64,000 nucleotides of DNA from Planctomycetota bacterium (GCA_029259745.1 JAJDEO010000063.1:248001-312000); one strand, 5' to 3'; shown: positions 18,832 through 27,757, numbered from the stretch's first letter. Translations and numbers: made by a program. The notes: generated from the sequence alone by a model not told the origin.

Positions 18832-20925
18832 ATGAAGGTTCTGCTCGTCTACCCACCGGACCGCACCCTTCCTACGATCCCGTTCTCGAGCCTCGCCGTC
18901 CTCCAGGGCTGCCTCCGTGGCGCCGGGTACGAGACGAAGGTCCGTGACCTGAACGCCGAAGTCTTCGACTTCCTCGTTCGCAAGGAACGCCTGTCGCACT
19001 ACGCCGACATGGTGAAGAACTGGTTCGACGAGCTGAATGACAAGGGCTCGCTCACCGAGGACGAGTTCGGGCGCTATCGCTTCCTCGCTCCGATCGCGGG
19101 GATCCCGCGCAAGGCGCTCGAGGAAGCCGAGGAGGCCGTCGCGCTGATGCGAGACGGCGAGCGCTTCTACGACCACGCGAAGTTCAACGAGGCCTTCGAC
19201 ACGCTCGCCTCGATGATCCGGTTCCTCTACGCGGCGAGTCCGCTGTACGAGCCCGAGGCCGACGACTTCGTCAGCAACAACCTCGCCACGTTGGAGACCT
19301 TCGGCGGCGACCCCGTCGACGAGGCGCTCAACAACGTGCTCGACAGCGTGCTCGACGAAGAGCCCGATGCCGTCTTCATCACGATGCCGTTCACGTTCCA
19401 GTTCTTCGAAGGGCTGCGCTTCGCCAAGCGCTTCAAGCAGCGCTTCCCGAACGTGCCGATCGCGATCGGCGGCTGCACGGTGAATGACTACAAGGAAAAC
19501 CTCTTCAAGGATCCCGCGCTGTTCGACGTCATCGACTTCGGCATGCCGGGTGAAGGTGAAGACGCGGCCGTCGAGCTCATCGAGCACTTCGAGGGCAAGC
19601 GCAAGATCGAAGAAGTCTCGAACGCCATCTGGCGCGACGAGAACGGTGTCATCCAGAAGAGCCCGATGCCGCCGAGCTACCCCGACCTCGACACGATCGC
19701 ACCGCCCGATTTCGCGGACATCCCGTTCGAGCGTTACCTCGTCCCCGAGGGCATCGCGAACCTCCAGACGTCGCGCGGCTGCTACTACGGCAAGTGCACG
19801 TTCTGCGGCGATTCGTTCCGGCGTAACTTCCGGATGCGCAAACCGTCACTCGTGTATGAAGACATCAAGGGCATCTACGAGCAGACGGGCGTGCGGTTCT
19901 TCCTCTTCTGGGACAGCCTCGCACCGCCGAAGACGCTGCGCACCGTCGCCGAAGGCATCAAGGGCGACAACCTCCCGATCTACTGGTTCGCGGAAACGAA
20001 GTTCGAGAAGCCGTATGTGAACCCGAAGCTCATCCAGACGCTGTACGACGGCGGCGGACGCTTCCTGCAGTTCGGCTTCGAGTCCGGCAGTCAGCGCGTT
20101 CTCGACCTGATCGACAAGGGCAACGACCTCGCGCGCGTCGACCGCATCCTCGAGAACATGCACAACTCGGGCCTGAAGGCCGGCGTGAGTTGGTTCATCG
20201 GCTTCCCGGGCGAAACGCCGGAAGAGGCGAACTACACCTACGACTTCGTCCACCAGCGCCGCGACCGCATCGCGATCTCCGTCTACGCCGGCACGTTCAT
20301 GCTCGGCGCCGACACGCTCGTGTTCGCGGATCCCGATCGCTACGACATCGAGATCTTCCGCACGGAAACGGGTGGCTGGGACTACCGTCACAAGGACGGG
20401 CGTCCGTACTACGACCGTACGGCGATCGACGAGGGCTTCCGCGCTCGCTCCGACTTGCCGTTGCTCACGCACGGTGCCTACCTGCTCTACGCCACGTTCA
20501 AGGTCGACGATCTCGAGAAGATCACGGGGCTGGGCCGCTTCGGTCCGATCTCGCGCGAGATGATCGACGATCAATCGATCGTCCTGAACCACGGCGATAG
20601 CTACGTACGCTGCACCTACAACTACGACGCGACGCTCGACTTCACGCCGGGCGACGACGGGAAGATGGTGCAGCACCCCGTCGAGGTCGTGTCGTTGCTG
20701 AAGAACGGGCAGACGTACAAGCTCGACGACTTCGACAAGCGTCTCCTCGAACTCGTCGACGGCAAGCGTTCGATCGCCGAAGTGATCGCGTCGTTCGACG
20801 AGGCCGACCGGACGTTGGTGCGCGAGAAGATCGAGCAGATGATCAACCGCGCGATCACACCGGCGCCGCGTGAGGCCGCGGCCGCACCGCAGGCCGCAAT
20901 TGCACCGGCTGCTGTTTCAGCCTGA
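18832..20925 (+). CDS. B12-binding-type radical SAM protein with PqqD-like C-terminal tail
   Basis: 697 residues. The N-terminus MKVLLVYPPDRTLPTIPFSSLAVLQGCLR is the start of a cobalamin-binding Rossmann-type domain, interrupted by a long helical insertion (~55-180). The radical SAM cluster reads RGCYYGKCTFC with cysteines at 317, 322 and 325, a CX4CX2C spacing rather than the textbook CX3CX2C. GFESGSQRVLDLIDKG and GFPGETPEEA follow, typical of BchE-like enzymes. The last ~60 residues contain YKLDDFDKRLLELVDGKRSIAEVIASF, resembling a PqqD/RRE-like winged helix, then an Ala-rich tail. Expected chemistry is SAM-dependent radical methylation or rearrangement of an unknown substrate. A terminator follows. 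Confidence 0.8.
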   Translation: MKVLLVYPPDRTLPTIPFSSLAVLQGCLRGAGYETKVRDLNAEVFDFLVRKERLSHYADMVKNWFDELNDKGSLTEDEFGRYRFLAPIAGIPRKALEEAEEAVALMRDGERFYDHAKFNEAFDTLASMIRFLYAASPLYEPEADDFVSNNLATLETFGGDPVDEALNNVLDSVLDEEPDAVFITMPFTFQFFEGLRFAKRFKQRFPNVPIAIGGCTVNDYKENLFKDPALFDVIDFGMPGEGEDAAVELIEHFEGKRKIEEVSNAIWRDENGVIQKSPMPPSYPDLDTIAPPDFADIPFERYLVPEGIANLQTSRGCYYGKCTFCGDSFRRNFRMRKPSLVYEDIKGIYEQTGVRFFLFWDSLAPPKTLRTVAEGIKGDNLPIYWFAETKFEKPYVNPKLIQTLYDGGGRFLQFGFESGSQRVLDLIDKGNDLARVDRILENMHNSGLKAGVSWFIGFPGETPEEANYTYDFVHQRRDRIAISVYAGTFMLGADTLVFADPDRYDIEIFRTETGGWDYRHKDGRPYYDRTAIDEGFRARSDLPLLTHGAYLLYATFKVDDLEKITGLGRFGPISREMIDDQSIVLNHGDSYVRCTYNYDATLDFTPGDDGKMVQHPVEVVSLLKNGQTYKLDDFDKRLLELVDGKRSIAEVIASFDEADRTLVREKIEQMINRAITPAPREAAAAPQAAIAPAAVSA

Positions 20926-20978
20926 CGGCTGATCCTCCGATAGACATATGCCGCGGGCATCAAAATGCTCGGGCTGCG

Positions 20979-21012
20979 AGGGGACGCGTTTCCGTAAAGG
21001 AGCGCGTCCCTT
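20979..21012 (+). terminator. Rho-independent terminator after the radical SAM gene
   Basis: Inverted repeat AGGGGACGCG (20979-20988) and CGCGTCCCTT (21003-21012), 10 bp with one G-U pair and a 14-base loop, followed by CGTTCTTTTCC. It lies 54 bases after the stop at 20925. Confidence 0.75.
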
Positions 21013-21057
21013 CGTTCTTTTCCTGGTGACCTCCGAGGCTCTGGAGGCTCGCAGCGC

Positions 21058-21699
21058 TCAGTCGAGGGCTTCGAGCGTGGCGCGAACCCACTCGGGCGTT
21101 TCGTCCAAGTAGGCGGCCAGGGCGCGACTCTTGCGCGCGTAGTAGAGCGCGAGCAGGCCCTGGGCGAGCCAGACGACGACGAGCATCGAGCCGTAGACGA
21201 GCTTGACGAGGTTCGAGGCCATGACCTCGAGGTCAGCGCCCATCGTGGCGAGCGAGCCCTCGGCGTCGGCGAGGGCCGAGGACGTCTCGGGCGAGAAGAC
21301 GAGGCCGGAGACGGCTTCGGGCGAGGCCAGCAGGCGCGTGAGGCAGTAAACCGTCGCGGCAAGGATGAGGCAGAGCTGGTTGAGGGCGAGGCGTTTCGGC
21401 GCGCGGAGATCGCCGTGCTCGAGCTGTCCGCGCAGGCGCGCCTCGACGAGACCGATCACGACGACGACGGCGCCGACGGTGAGGCCCGAGGGGTCGGCGC
21501 TCAGGAGCGCGAACAGCAGTGACATGCCGCCGAACCCGATCAGCGTGATCGAGCTCCACAGAGCCACACGCGAGCAGCGCCGCACGGGCTTGAGCCGCGC
21601 GGCCCCTGCCCGAAGCGCCGCGTCGCGCTCGTCGTCCGAAGACGGCGAGACGGCCTCGCATGCATCGACGCCCGCGGACGCTGCGGTGAGGGTGGCCAT
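21058..21699 (-). CDS. Predicted integral membrane protein of unknown function
   Basis: 213 residues with four predicted membrane helices: VALWSSITLIGFGGMSLLFALL (~45-67), a GLTVGAVVVVIGLVEARL segment, LALNQLCLILAATVYCLTRLL, and LVKLVYGSMLVVVWLAQGLLALYY near 165-190. A hydrophilic N-terminal ~40 residues and a central soluble loop separate the pairs. No enzymatic motif was recognised. It is on the opposite strand to the flanking radical SAM and phosphatase genes, so it is its own transcription unit. Confidence 0.62.
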   Translation of the reverse strand: MATLTAASAGVDACEAVSPSSDDERDAALRAGAARLKPVRRCSRVALWSSITLIGFGGMSLLFALLSADPSGLTVGAVVVVIGLVEARLRGQLEHGDLRAPKRLALNQLCLILAATVYCLTRLLASPEAVSGLVFSPETSSALADAEGSLATMGADLEVMASNLVKLVYGSMLVVVWLAQGLLALYYARKSRALAAYLDETPEWVRATLEALD

Positions 21700-21788
21700 C
21701 GAGAGTCTCCAGGGAGTCTTGTCATCGACCAGCGACGGCGGCGTCTTGACCCCTCAGTGGCATCGGATGGCGCAGGTTGCCGCGGTGA

Positions 21789-21989
21789 CACTGCGGACGC
21801 AGCTGCGATGCAGATCGAGAAAGGCGAGTGCGGCATCCGCCTGGCATCGTCGACATCGACTTCGTCGTGCCCGAACTCGGCCTCGGCATCGACACGCTGG
21901 AAGTCTTCATCCAGCCAGTGTTCTTTCACAACGACAACACGCGCCTCGGCGTCGGCTCGGTGCTCAGGGTGCTCGACGAGAGTTTCTGA
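21789..21989 (+). pseudogene. Degraded remnant resembling the shared C-terminal module of exported proteins
   Basis: This frame has no start codon or ribosome site of its own. From 21837 it reads PPGIVDIDFVVPELG, then GLGIDTLEVFIQPVFFHND and VGSVLRVLDESF before TGA at 21987. The pattern (strand, glycine turn, L.V.IQP.FF.ND, then SVLRVL at the end) resembles the last 50 residues of the module that ends the proteins at 5261, 29766, 47290 and 52034 (for example FWLQFWFKD...SNALRVTVP). The preceding bases may continue the same protein in another frame (MQIEKGECGI), suggesting a frameshift. Read as a decayed gene end; a chance open frame cannot be excluded. Confidence 0.35.
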
Positions 21990-22030
21990 AGTCGCGCGGC
22001 AGCGGGCGCGTCGTCTCCTATCATCGCGGC

Positions 22031-23032
22031 ATGACGAAGCTTCCCAACGATGAGTTGCTGCGCGTGACGCGTGTCGCGCACGAGGAGATCCGCGCGGCCG
22101 TGGCGGCGAGGCTCGAGGCCGCGCGCGGGACACGCGAACTCGCATCGCGTCCGGGGCTCGAGGGTGCGGGGGACATCAGCTACGCGCTCGATGATGTCGC
22201 CGATGCGGCGCTTGTCCGCTTTGGTGAGGCGTTGGCGCACATCGCGCCGACGACCTTGATCGTCGAGGGGCCCGGTGTCAGCCGCTACGGTTCGGGCGCT
22301 GAGCCGGGCTTGCGCGCGATCGTCGACCCGATCGACGGAACGCGCGCGCTGATGCACGACATGCGCTCGGCCTACGTGCTCACCGGCATCGCGCGCGACC
22401 ATGGCGACGACACGCGGCTCGGCCACGTCGACGTCGCGGTGCAGACGGAGCTTCCGACGAGCAGCGCGCGCGTCTTCCACGTCGCGACCGCAGTGCGCGG
22501 ACTCGGCGCAACCATCGAACGCCGCGACGTCGCGACAGGTGTGCTGCTCGACCGCGCGCCGCTCGTCGTCGAGTCGTCGCTTCCACCCGACAACGGGTTC
22601 TACAGCGTGTCGCGTTTCCTGCCCGCGGATCGACGGCTTGCGTCAGCCGTCGAAAGCGAGCTGTTCGATCGAGCCGTCGCGCGCAAGCTCATCCAGCCGC
22701 GCCTGATGTATGAAGACCAGTGGCTCTGCACGGCCGGGCAGCTCCTCGCGCTCGCAATGGGGAGCTACCGGTTCCTCGCAGACCTGCGCGGCTGGTACGC
22801 GCGCGCCTTCGGCGTCGACAACTTCACGTCGAAGCCCTACGACCTCGCCACGATGCTGATCTTCGAAGAGGCGGGTGTCGTCGTGCTCGACGCCGACTTC
22901 GCGCCACTCGACGCTCCGCTCGACACGCACACGCCGCTCAGCGTCGTCGGGTTCGGAAACGCGGCGCTGCACGATGTCTGGGCGCCGCTGCTGCGCGCCT
23001 CGATGACGTCAGTTCGAGAGCGTGCGACGTGA
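22031..23032 (+). CDS. Inositol monophosphatase / FBPase superfamily phosphatase
   Basis: 333 residues from ATG 22031; the frame is open upstream but that extension looks non-coding. The metal-binding signature DPIDGTRAL starts at D99, with GDISYALDDVAD (~48-60) as the upstream counterpart of the family GDxxT..D helix. A C-terminal segment has YEDQWLCTAGQLLALA and FEEAGVVVLDADFAPLD, where IMPases place their third acidic metal ligand and substrate contacts. Reaction: Mg-dependent hydrolysis of a sugar or inositol phosphate; substrate unknown. The 3' end overlaps a small gene on the other strand by 24 bases. Confidence 0.78.
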   Translation: MTKLPNDELLRVTRVAHEEIRAAVAARLEAARGTRELASRPGLEGAGDISYALDDVADAALVRFGEALAHIAPTTLIVEGPGVSRYGSGAEPGLRAIVDPIDGTRALMHDMRSAYVLTGIARDHGDDTRLGHVDVAVQTELPTSSARVFHVATAVRGLGATIERRDVATGVLLDRAPLVVESSLPPDNGFYSVSRFLPADRRLASAVESELFDRAVARKLIQPRLMYEDQWLCTAGQLLALAMGSYRFLADLRGWYARAFGVDNFTSKPYDLATMLIFEEAGVVVLDADFAPLDAPLDTHTPLSVVGFGNAALHDVWAPLLRASMTSVRERAT

Positions 23033-23215
23033 CGCCTTCTTGCGCGCGTCGCTGATCGTCATGAGCGCCATGGCGCTGCAAGCGATGGCGTAGAAGAGCG
23101 GCCGCGGTGCTGCTGCGCTCCATCCTGCGCGGACGAGTTCCCGAGTGAAATCAGCGAGACATAGAATCGCTGCGAGGGAGACAAGCAAGGAGCAGGCGAG
23201 CGTTCGGCGCGGCAT
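23009..23215 (-). CDS. Small two-helix membrane protein, hypothetical
   Basis: 68 residues from ATG 23215; a longer in-frame start at 23275 adds a proline/serine-rich stretch with no support. Helix 1 is TLACSLLVSLAAILCLADF and helix 2 is LFYAIACSAMALMTI, ending in a basic tail (ARKKASRRT). No family was recognised. It overlaps the 3' end of the phosphatase gene antiparallel by 24 bases, which lowers confidence that it is real. Confidence 0.42.
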   Translation of the reverse strand: MPRRTLACSLLVSLAAILCLADFTRELVRAGWSAAAPRPLFYAIACSAMALMTISDARKKASRRTLSN

Positions 23216-23397
23216 GGTCGGGCTCGTGGGACTGTGAGATCGGCTCGGACGAGATCCGAGGCAGTGAAGCGTCATTCGTTCCCTGACATTACGCGGTTTT
23301 CCGGATCGATGTTCGTGTCATCCCGATGACCGTCGAGGCACGCAAAACCGTGTAGGCTTTTCTCGTACGACGGGCTGGGCGTCATGCACGTTGCGGT

Positions 23398-23432
23398 GTT
23401 GCCTAGGGGGTGACAGTTGCCAGGGGGTGACA
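23398..23432 (+). repeat. Two near-perfect tandem direct repeats reaching into a start region
   Basis: GTTGCCT-AGGGGGTGACA (23398-23415) is followed immediately by GTTGCC-AGGGGGTGACA (23416-23432), differing by one inserted T. The second copy supplies the purine-rich ribosome-binding sequence AGGGGG for the GTG start at 23433. Repeats with this GGGTGACAG text resemble intergenic elements associated with REP-type transposases in other bacteria, but no such gene is present here. Confidence 0.6.
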
Positions 23433-24470
23433 GTGGAGCAGCAGTCTCACTACGAGTTTCGTGATAGTCGTGCGTCGGATGTCGACTCACTCGTCGACTT
23501 GTTCAATCGCGTCTTCGGTGAGGGCGTCGGGGCGCGCGACGCGGCGCAGTGGCGCTGGCGATACCTCGAGAATCCGTACGGGCTCGAGTCACGCGTGGCT
23601 GTCTGTCGCACGTCGGGCCACGTCATTGGACATGTTGGCGGCTATCCCGTGCGGCTTTGGCAGCGTTCGCGCGACGGTGTCGACGGAACGGTGGCCCGCG
23701 GCGCCCAGACTGTCGATCACATGGTCGACCCCAGTGCGCGTTCAGGCCTGAAGCGGCGCGGCGTCTTCGCGCGACTCATGCGTTCGTGGGTCGACGAGTA
23801 CTGCGGTGCGGATCGCAACTGGATCGGGTGGGGCTTCCCCTCGCTTGCAAACTTTCGAATCGGTGAGCGCCTTTGCGACTACTCGTTCATGCGTGAAGTC
23901 GACGTCTTGGCGCACACCGATGTCACAGCGCTTGCCCAGCAGTGCGCGTCGGCGGGGTGCTCGACGATGATCCAGCTCGATGCGCCAGCCGACGTCGATG
24001 CACTTTGGACACGCTGGCGTCGCAACGTCGCGCTCGGTGTCGTGCGCGACCACGCCTTCCTGCACTGGCGCTACGCGCTCGACCCCGGCAAGCACTACGC
24101 CTTCGTTTGCGTGCGGGACGTCGCGACGAGTGCTCTGGCGGCGTTGGCGGTCGTACGCAGCGGCGGGCTTGCTGATGATGTCGCGACGGTCATGGAGTGG
24201 ATGGTGGCTCCCGTCGACAAGTCGTCCCACGCGCAGACGTCGCGCGCATTGATGGCCGCGTGCGTCACATGGGCCGGGCAGGACAAGCTGGCCGGGTTCG
24301 TCACGTCGACGTCGACGATCGCCGAAGACATGCGCGTCTTCGCCGACCTCGGGTTCCGTGAACATGAAACCGGGATACGATTCGTTGCCAACTCCTGGGC
24401 CGCACACATTTCCGTCGACGATGTCCGTGACACGTTCTACCTCGCGCTCGGCGATATCGACTTCCTCTGA
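23433..24470 (+). CDS. GNAT-fold (acyl-CoA N-acyltransferase superfamily) protein
   Basis: 345 residues from GTG 23433, chosen because AGGGGG at 23422-23427 sits 5 bases upstream; GTG 23427 is an alternative two codons earlier. The N-terminal half is GNAT-like: YEFRDSRASDVDSLVDLFNRVFGE, a WRYLENPYG substrate segment, VIGHVGGYPVRLW, and DHMVDPSARSGLKRRGVFARLM, which resembles the acetyl-CoA loop region. The second half repeats a similar fold (FLHWRYALDPGKHYAFV), as in two-domain GNATs. It starts upstream of and on the same strand as a radical SAM gene (30-base gap), so both may belong to one pathway. Substrate unknown. Confidence 0.72.
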   Translation: MEQQSHYEFRDSRASDVDSLVDLFNRVFGEGVGARDAAQWRWRYLENPYGLESRVAVCRTSGHVIGHVGGYPVRLWQRSRDGVDGTVARGAQTVDHMVDPSARSGLKRRGVFARLMRSWVDEYCGADRNWIGWGFPSLANFRIGERLCDYSFMREVDVLAHTDVTALAQQCASAGCSTMIQLDAPADVDALWTRWRRNVALGVVRDHAFLHWRYALDPGKHYAFVCVRDVATSALAALAVVRSGGLADDVATVMEWMVAPVDKSSHAQTSRALMAACVTWAGQDKLAGFVTSTSTIAEDMRVFADLGFREHETGIRFVANSWAAHISVDDVRDTFYLALGDIDFL

Positions 24471-24500
24471 CCAGCTCCGTAAGCGCCAACGCTCGCTGCC

Positions 24501-26102
24501 ATGCCATCCACTGTCGTCCTCTTCTATCCGCGGGCCGAGCCGGACTTCCCCGACGAGAGCAAGCTGCTCGGGGTGCCGCTGTCGATCCTGACCGTGGCGC
24601 GCCCGCTCGTCGCCGCCGGTTACGACGTTCGGTTGATCGACGAGAACGTGATCCATCGCGTCGAGGACGAGCTACGCGAGATCCATGCGCCGTTGTGGGT
24701 CGGCATCAGCTGTCTTGGTGGCGGGCAGATCCCGTCGGGGCTCGCGCTCGCGGAGCTCAGTGCGAAGCGCTGGCCCGGCGTCCCACGCGTGTGGGGTGGC
24801 TGGAATCCGACGTTGCTCCCGCATCTCTATGAGCGCGACGACGTGGCGCAGCATGTCGACGTCATCGTACGTGGGCGCGGTGAAGCGCCGGCGCTCGAGA
24901 TCACGAAGCGGCTCGAGGCGCGCGAGAGTCTGGCAGACATCAGCGGTGTGACGTGGCGCGACGAGCGCGGCGTGCTGCACCGCAACGAAGAGGTGCCGCT
25001 CGACGACCCGACCGAGAGCGACCTGCTTCCCTACGAACTCATCCCGAGCTACCGCGACTACATCACCCGCCACGGCGTCCTCAACTACATCTCGAGCTAC
25101 GGCTGCCCACACCGCTGCACGTTCTGCGGCATCCCGGGTTTCACGCAGACCTTCCGCCCGACGAAGAACGAACGCGTCGTCGAGCACTTCGCGGCCGTGA
25201 AAGAGCTCGGCATCCACACGATCGTCTTCTACGACGACAACTTCTTCACGTCGCCGGCGCGCGTGCTGGATCTCGCACAGAAGCTCATCGACGCCGAAGC
25301 CGGCATGAGCTGGTACAGCAACGGTCGGATCGACCAGCTCATGCGCCTCTCGGTCGACGAGCTGAAGTTGCTCGTGGCGTCGGGCTGCAAAGGCGTCAAC
25401 GTTGGTTACGAGACCGGTGTGCAGGCGATTGCCGATCGCGTCAAGAAGGACGTCCGCGTCGAGGACATCTTCGAACTCGCCACGCGCTTTGCCGATGCCG
25501 GTGTCCATCTCTCCGCGAACTTCATGGTGGGCCTGCCCGGCGAGACGCCGAGCGACCTCGTCGAGTCGCTCGAAACTCTGCACCGCGTCCACGCTCTTCA
25601 GCCCGACCTCGAGGTGTGCTGGTACATGTTCATGCCGGCTGCAGCCACCGAGCTCTGGGACACGCTCATCGCCGACGGCACGCTCACGGAGCCGCGCACG
25701 CTTCTCGACCACACGCGGCTGCAGTCGATGTACCTCGAGCATCCCTGGTACTACGTGAGCCCCGATCGGGACGTCTTCCGCGAGTGGCGCGAGGAGCACA
25801 AGAAGATCACGTGGTACTTCTTCATGGCCTACGGAGCCGTGCTTCCGTCGGGCCGACTGACGCGCTGGGCGTTCATGAAACTGCGCGCGCGCTGCCAGAC
25901 GCGATTCGCGAAGCGCGACTTCGCGCTGCCCTGGGAGTGGTGCGCAGCCTTCCGTTTCAACCGAGCGCGCACGAAGCTCCGCTGGGCCTGGGCGGCGTTC
26001 CGACGCACGGCGATCGGCGACAAGCTCGTCGGGCGCGTCTCGTGGAAGAAGGCGACGACGAACGAGCCCGTCCCCGTGCCGTGGACGCACGGAAGCACGT
26101 GA
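24501..26102 (+). CDS. B12-binding-type radical SAM enzyme (BchE-like)
   Basis: 533 residues. The N-terminal cobalamin-binding region reads VVLFYPRAEPDFPDESKLLGVPLSILTVARPL, with GWNPTLLPHL and a VDVIVRGRGE turn. The radical SAM cluster is YGCPHRCTFC with C202, C206, C209 (canonical CX3CX2C), followed by VFYDDNFFTSP, GYETGVQAIADRVKKD and FMVGLPGETPSDL, typical of methylators or cyclases of lipid or polyketide-like substrates. The C-terminal ~130 residues are basic and aromatic-rich and may associate with the membrane. It lies 30 bases after the GNAT gene, suggesting a two-gene unit, and converges on the Mla-type operon. Confidence 0.8.
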   Translation: MPSTVVLFYPRAEPDFPDESKLLGVPLSILTVARPLVAAGYDVRLIDENVIHRVEDELREIHAPLWVGISCLGGGQIPSGLALAELSAKRWPGVPRVWGGWNPTLLPHLYERDDVAQHVDVIVRGRGEAPALEITKRLEARESLADISGVTWRDERGVLHRNEEVPLDDPTESDLLPYELIPSYRDYITRHGVLNYISSYGCPHRCTFCGIPGFTQTFRPTKNERVVEHFAAVKELGIHTIVFYDDNFFTSPARVLDLAQKLIDAEAGMSWYSNGRIDQLMRLSVDELKLLVASGCKGVNVGYETGVQAIADRVKKDVRVEDIFELATRFADAGVHLSANFMVGLPGETPSDLVESLETLHRVHALQPDLEVCWYMFMPAAATELWDTLIADGTLTEPRTLLDHTRLQSMYLEHPWYYVSPDRDVFREWREEHKKITWYFFMAYGAVLPSGRLTRWAFMKLRARCQTRFAKRDFALPWEWCAAFRFNRARTKLRWAWAAFRRTAIGDKLVGRVSWKKATTNEPVPVPWTHGST

Positions 26103-26117
26103 TCGAGTTTCAGCAGC

Positions 26118-26678
26118 TCACGGAACGAGGGCGACGATGCTCTCGACGAGGCTGTCGAGGGTTCGGCCCATGGCCATGGCGACGTCCGTGCCTTCGCGTG
26201 AGGCAGCCGGCGAGCGCGACATGAGCGTGCGTTCGACGAGGACGTTGCGCTGGCCGTCCGTCACGACGACGTGCGCGCGGACGAGCGTCTCGTTGCGATC
26301 GAGATCCAGCTCGAAGCGCTGGAGATGCACGGTCAGCTTGGGCGTCGATGTCCACGTCGCGCGGGTGTAGCCCAGGCGTTCGAAGAGGCGCTCACCGAGA
26401 CGGCGTTCGAGCGTCACTGCGGGCGGCTCGTGCCAGCGCTGCATGTCGTCGAAGCGCATCTCGTTGCCCGTCGACGACGCGAACCGCTCGCCGATCGCGG
26501 GTGCCGCGGTGACGGGTGACAGGTGCAGCGGCGTCGGCGAGGTGTTCGTCTCGGGTGCCGGCGCGGGATCGTCGGCAAGGGCGATGAAGTAGAGCGGCGC
26601 GGGCGTCGGCTCGGGAAGGATGCTGCAGGCGGACAGCGTGCAGAGGGCGACACACGCGAGCGTGAGTGAGCTGTTCAT
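26118..26678 (-). CDS. ABC-type transport auxiliary lipoprotein (PqiC/DUF330-like)
   Basis: 186 residues. Lipoprotein signal MNSSLTLACVALCTLSACS with lipobox LSAC (Cys18). The mature part has LYFIALADDP near the start, LHLSPVTAAPAIGERF and LTVHLQRFELDLDRNETLVRAHVVV, a strand pattern of the PqiC/YmbA family, which partners MCE proteins in lipid transport between the membranes. It is the last gene of a four-gene operon: its ATG overlaps the MCE gene stop by 4 bases (ATGA). Position and lipobox together make the assignment reasonable. Confidence 0.75.
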   Translation of the reverse strand: MNSSLTLACVALCTLSACSILPEPTPAPLYFIALADDPAPAPETNTSPTPLHLSPVTAAPAIGERFASSTGNEMRFDDMQRWHEPPAVTLERRLGERLFERLGYTRATWTSTPKLTVHLQRFELDLDRNETLVRAHVVVTDGQRNVLVERTLMSRSPAASREGTDVAMAMGRTLDSLVESIVALVP

Positions 26679-27757
26679 GGGTTCGACTTCCCGGAGATCA
26701 ACGCGGAGGGATTGCGCTCGAGCAGGCGTGCGAGCTCGTGGACGGCGTCGAGCGTGCGGCGCAGCGAGGCAAGTGTGGCGCGCGCGTCGTCGCTGAGCGG
26801 GCCGGTGTTCGTCGTGACGTCCGTGACTGATGCCGTGGCTTCGCGCACGGCGCGCGTCGTGTCGTCGAGCGCCGCGGCACGGAGCTCGGTTTCGAATGTG
26901 GTGAGCGCCGAGTCGAGCTTCGCCAGTGTGGTGGCGAGCGTGCCGTCAGTGGCCAGGAACTCGGACGTCGACGTGCGAAGCTCCTCGAGCGTGAGGGACG
27001 TGTCGTCACCCATTTCGACGGCCGTCCTCTCGATCGTCGTGGCAGCTCGTTCGATCGTCTCGAGCGTTGCACCCAGATCGGCCGTGAGCCCATCCACGCT
27101 GAGCGTCGCGAGCTTCTCATTCGCCACTTCGACGAAGTCTTTCGCGGTCATCACGAGGCTACGAAGTTCGGGGTCGTCGACGATCTCCGTCACCGACTCG
27201 GTCAACTTGCGGATGTCGCCGAGCATGAGCGGAATCACGTCGGCCGTCTGCCGGAGCGACTCTTCGAGGCCCTTGATCGTGGAGGGTGTCGACGGAACGT
27301 AGTTCCAGAGCGGGTTGAAGTCGAGCTCCGGCGGCGGCTTGACGGTGTTGACGTCGAACACATCCACCTCGAGGAACTTCAGGCCCGTGATTCCCGCCGA
27401 CGCGATCGAGACGCGCACGTTCGGCGGGACGAAGCGACCCTTGCCCCACTCGCCGAGGATCTGCTCGAGATTGTCGAACCCGAGTTCCTTCATGACCTCG
27501 GCGTAGACGTCGAACTGCACGCGCACGAGACGCTGATCTTGCGCGATCCCGATGCGCGTGACGCCGCCGATCGTCACGCCTCGGAACTTCACGGGCGAGC
27601 CCTGGTCGAGGCCTTGGACAGACTCGTCGAAGTACGTGAACGCAGGCACGGTGACGCGGTCGAAGTTGGACGCGCCGACCCAGATCAGGAGCGCGAACGC
27701 GACGGCTGTGCCACCGATCACGAAGAGCCCGAGCTTCCAATGGTTCGTGGGATTCAC
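26675..27757 (-). CDS. mlaD: MCE-domain substrate-binding protein (MlaD-like)
   Basis: 360 residues from GTG 27757, fixed by a GTGA overlap with the ABC ATPase stop. One N-terminal membrane anchor (KLGLFVIGGTAVAFALLIWVG, ~8-28) precedes an MCE domain: VPAFTYFDESVQGLDQGSPV then KFRGVTIGGVTRIGI (~38-72), continuing to GLKFLEVDVF near 130. The long C-terminal part is helical and rich in T/E/L heptads (LTADLGATLETIERAATT), probably a coiled coil, longer than in E. coli MlaD. It probably forms the periplasmic lipid-binding ring or tube working with the permease and ATPase. Confidence 0.87.
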   Translation of the reverse strand: MNPTNHWKLGLFVIGGTAVAFALLIWVGASNFDRVTVPAFTYFDESVQGLDQGSPVKFRGVTIGGVTRIGIAQDQRLVRVQFDVYAEVMKELGFDNLEQILGEWGKGRFVPPNVRVSIASAGITGLKFLEVDVFDVNTVKPPPELDFNPLWNYVPSTPSTIKGLEESLRQTADVIPLMLGDIRKLTESVTEIVDDPELRSLVMTAKDFVEVANEKLATLSVDGLTADLGATLETIERAATTIERTAVEMGDDTSLTLEELRTSTSEFLATDGTLATTLAKLDSALTTFETELRAAALDDTTRAVREATASVTDVTTNTGPLSDDARATLASLRRTLDAVHELARLLERNPSALISGKSNP

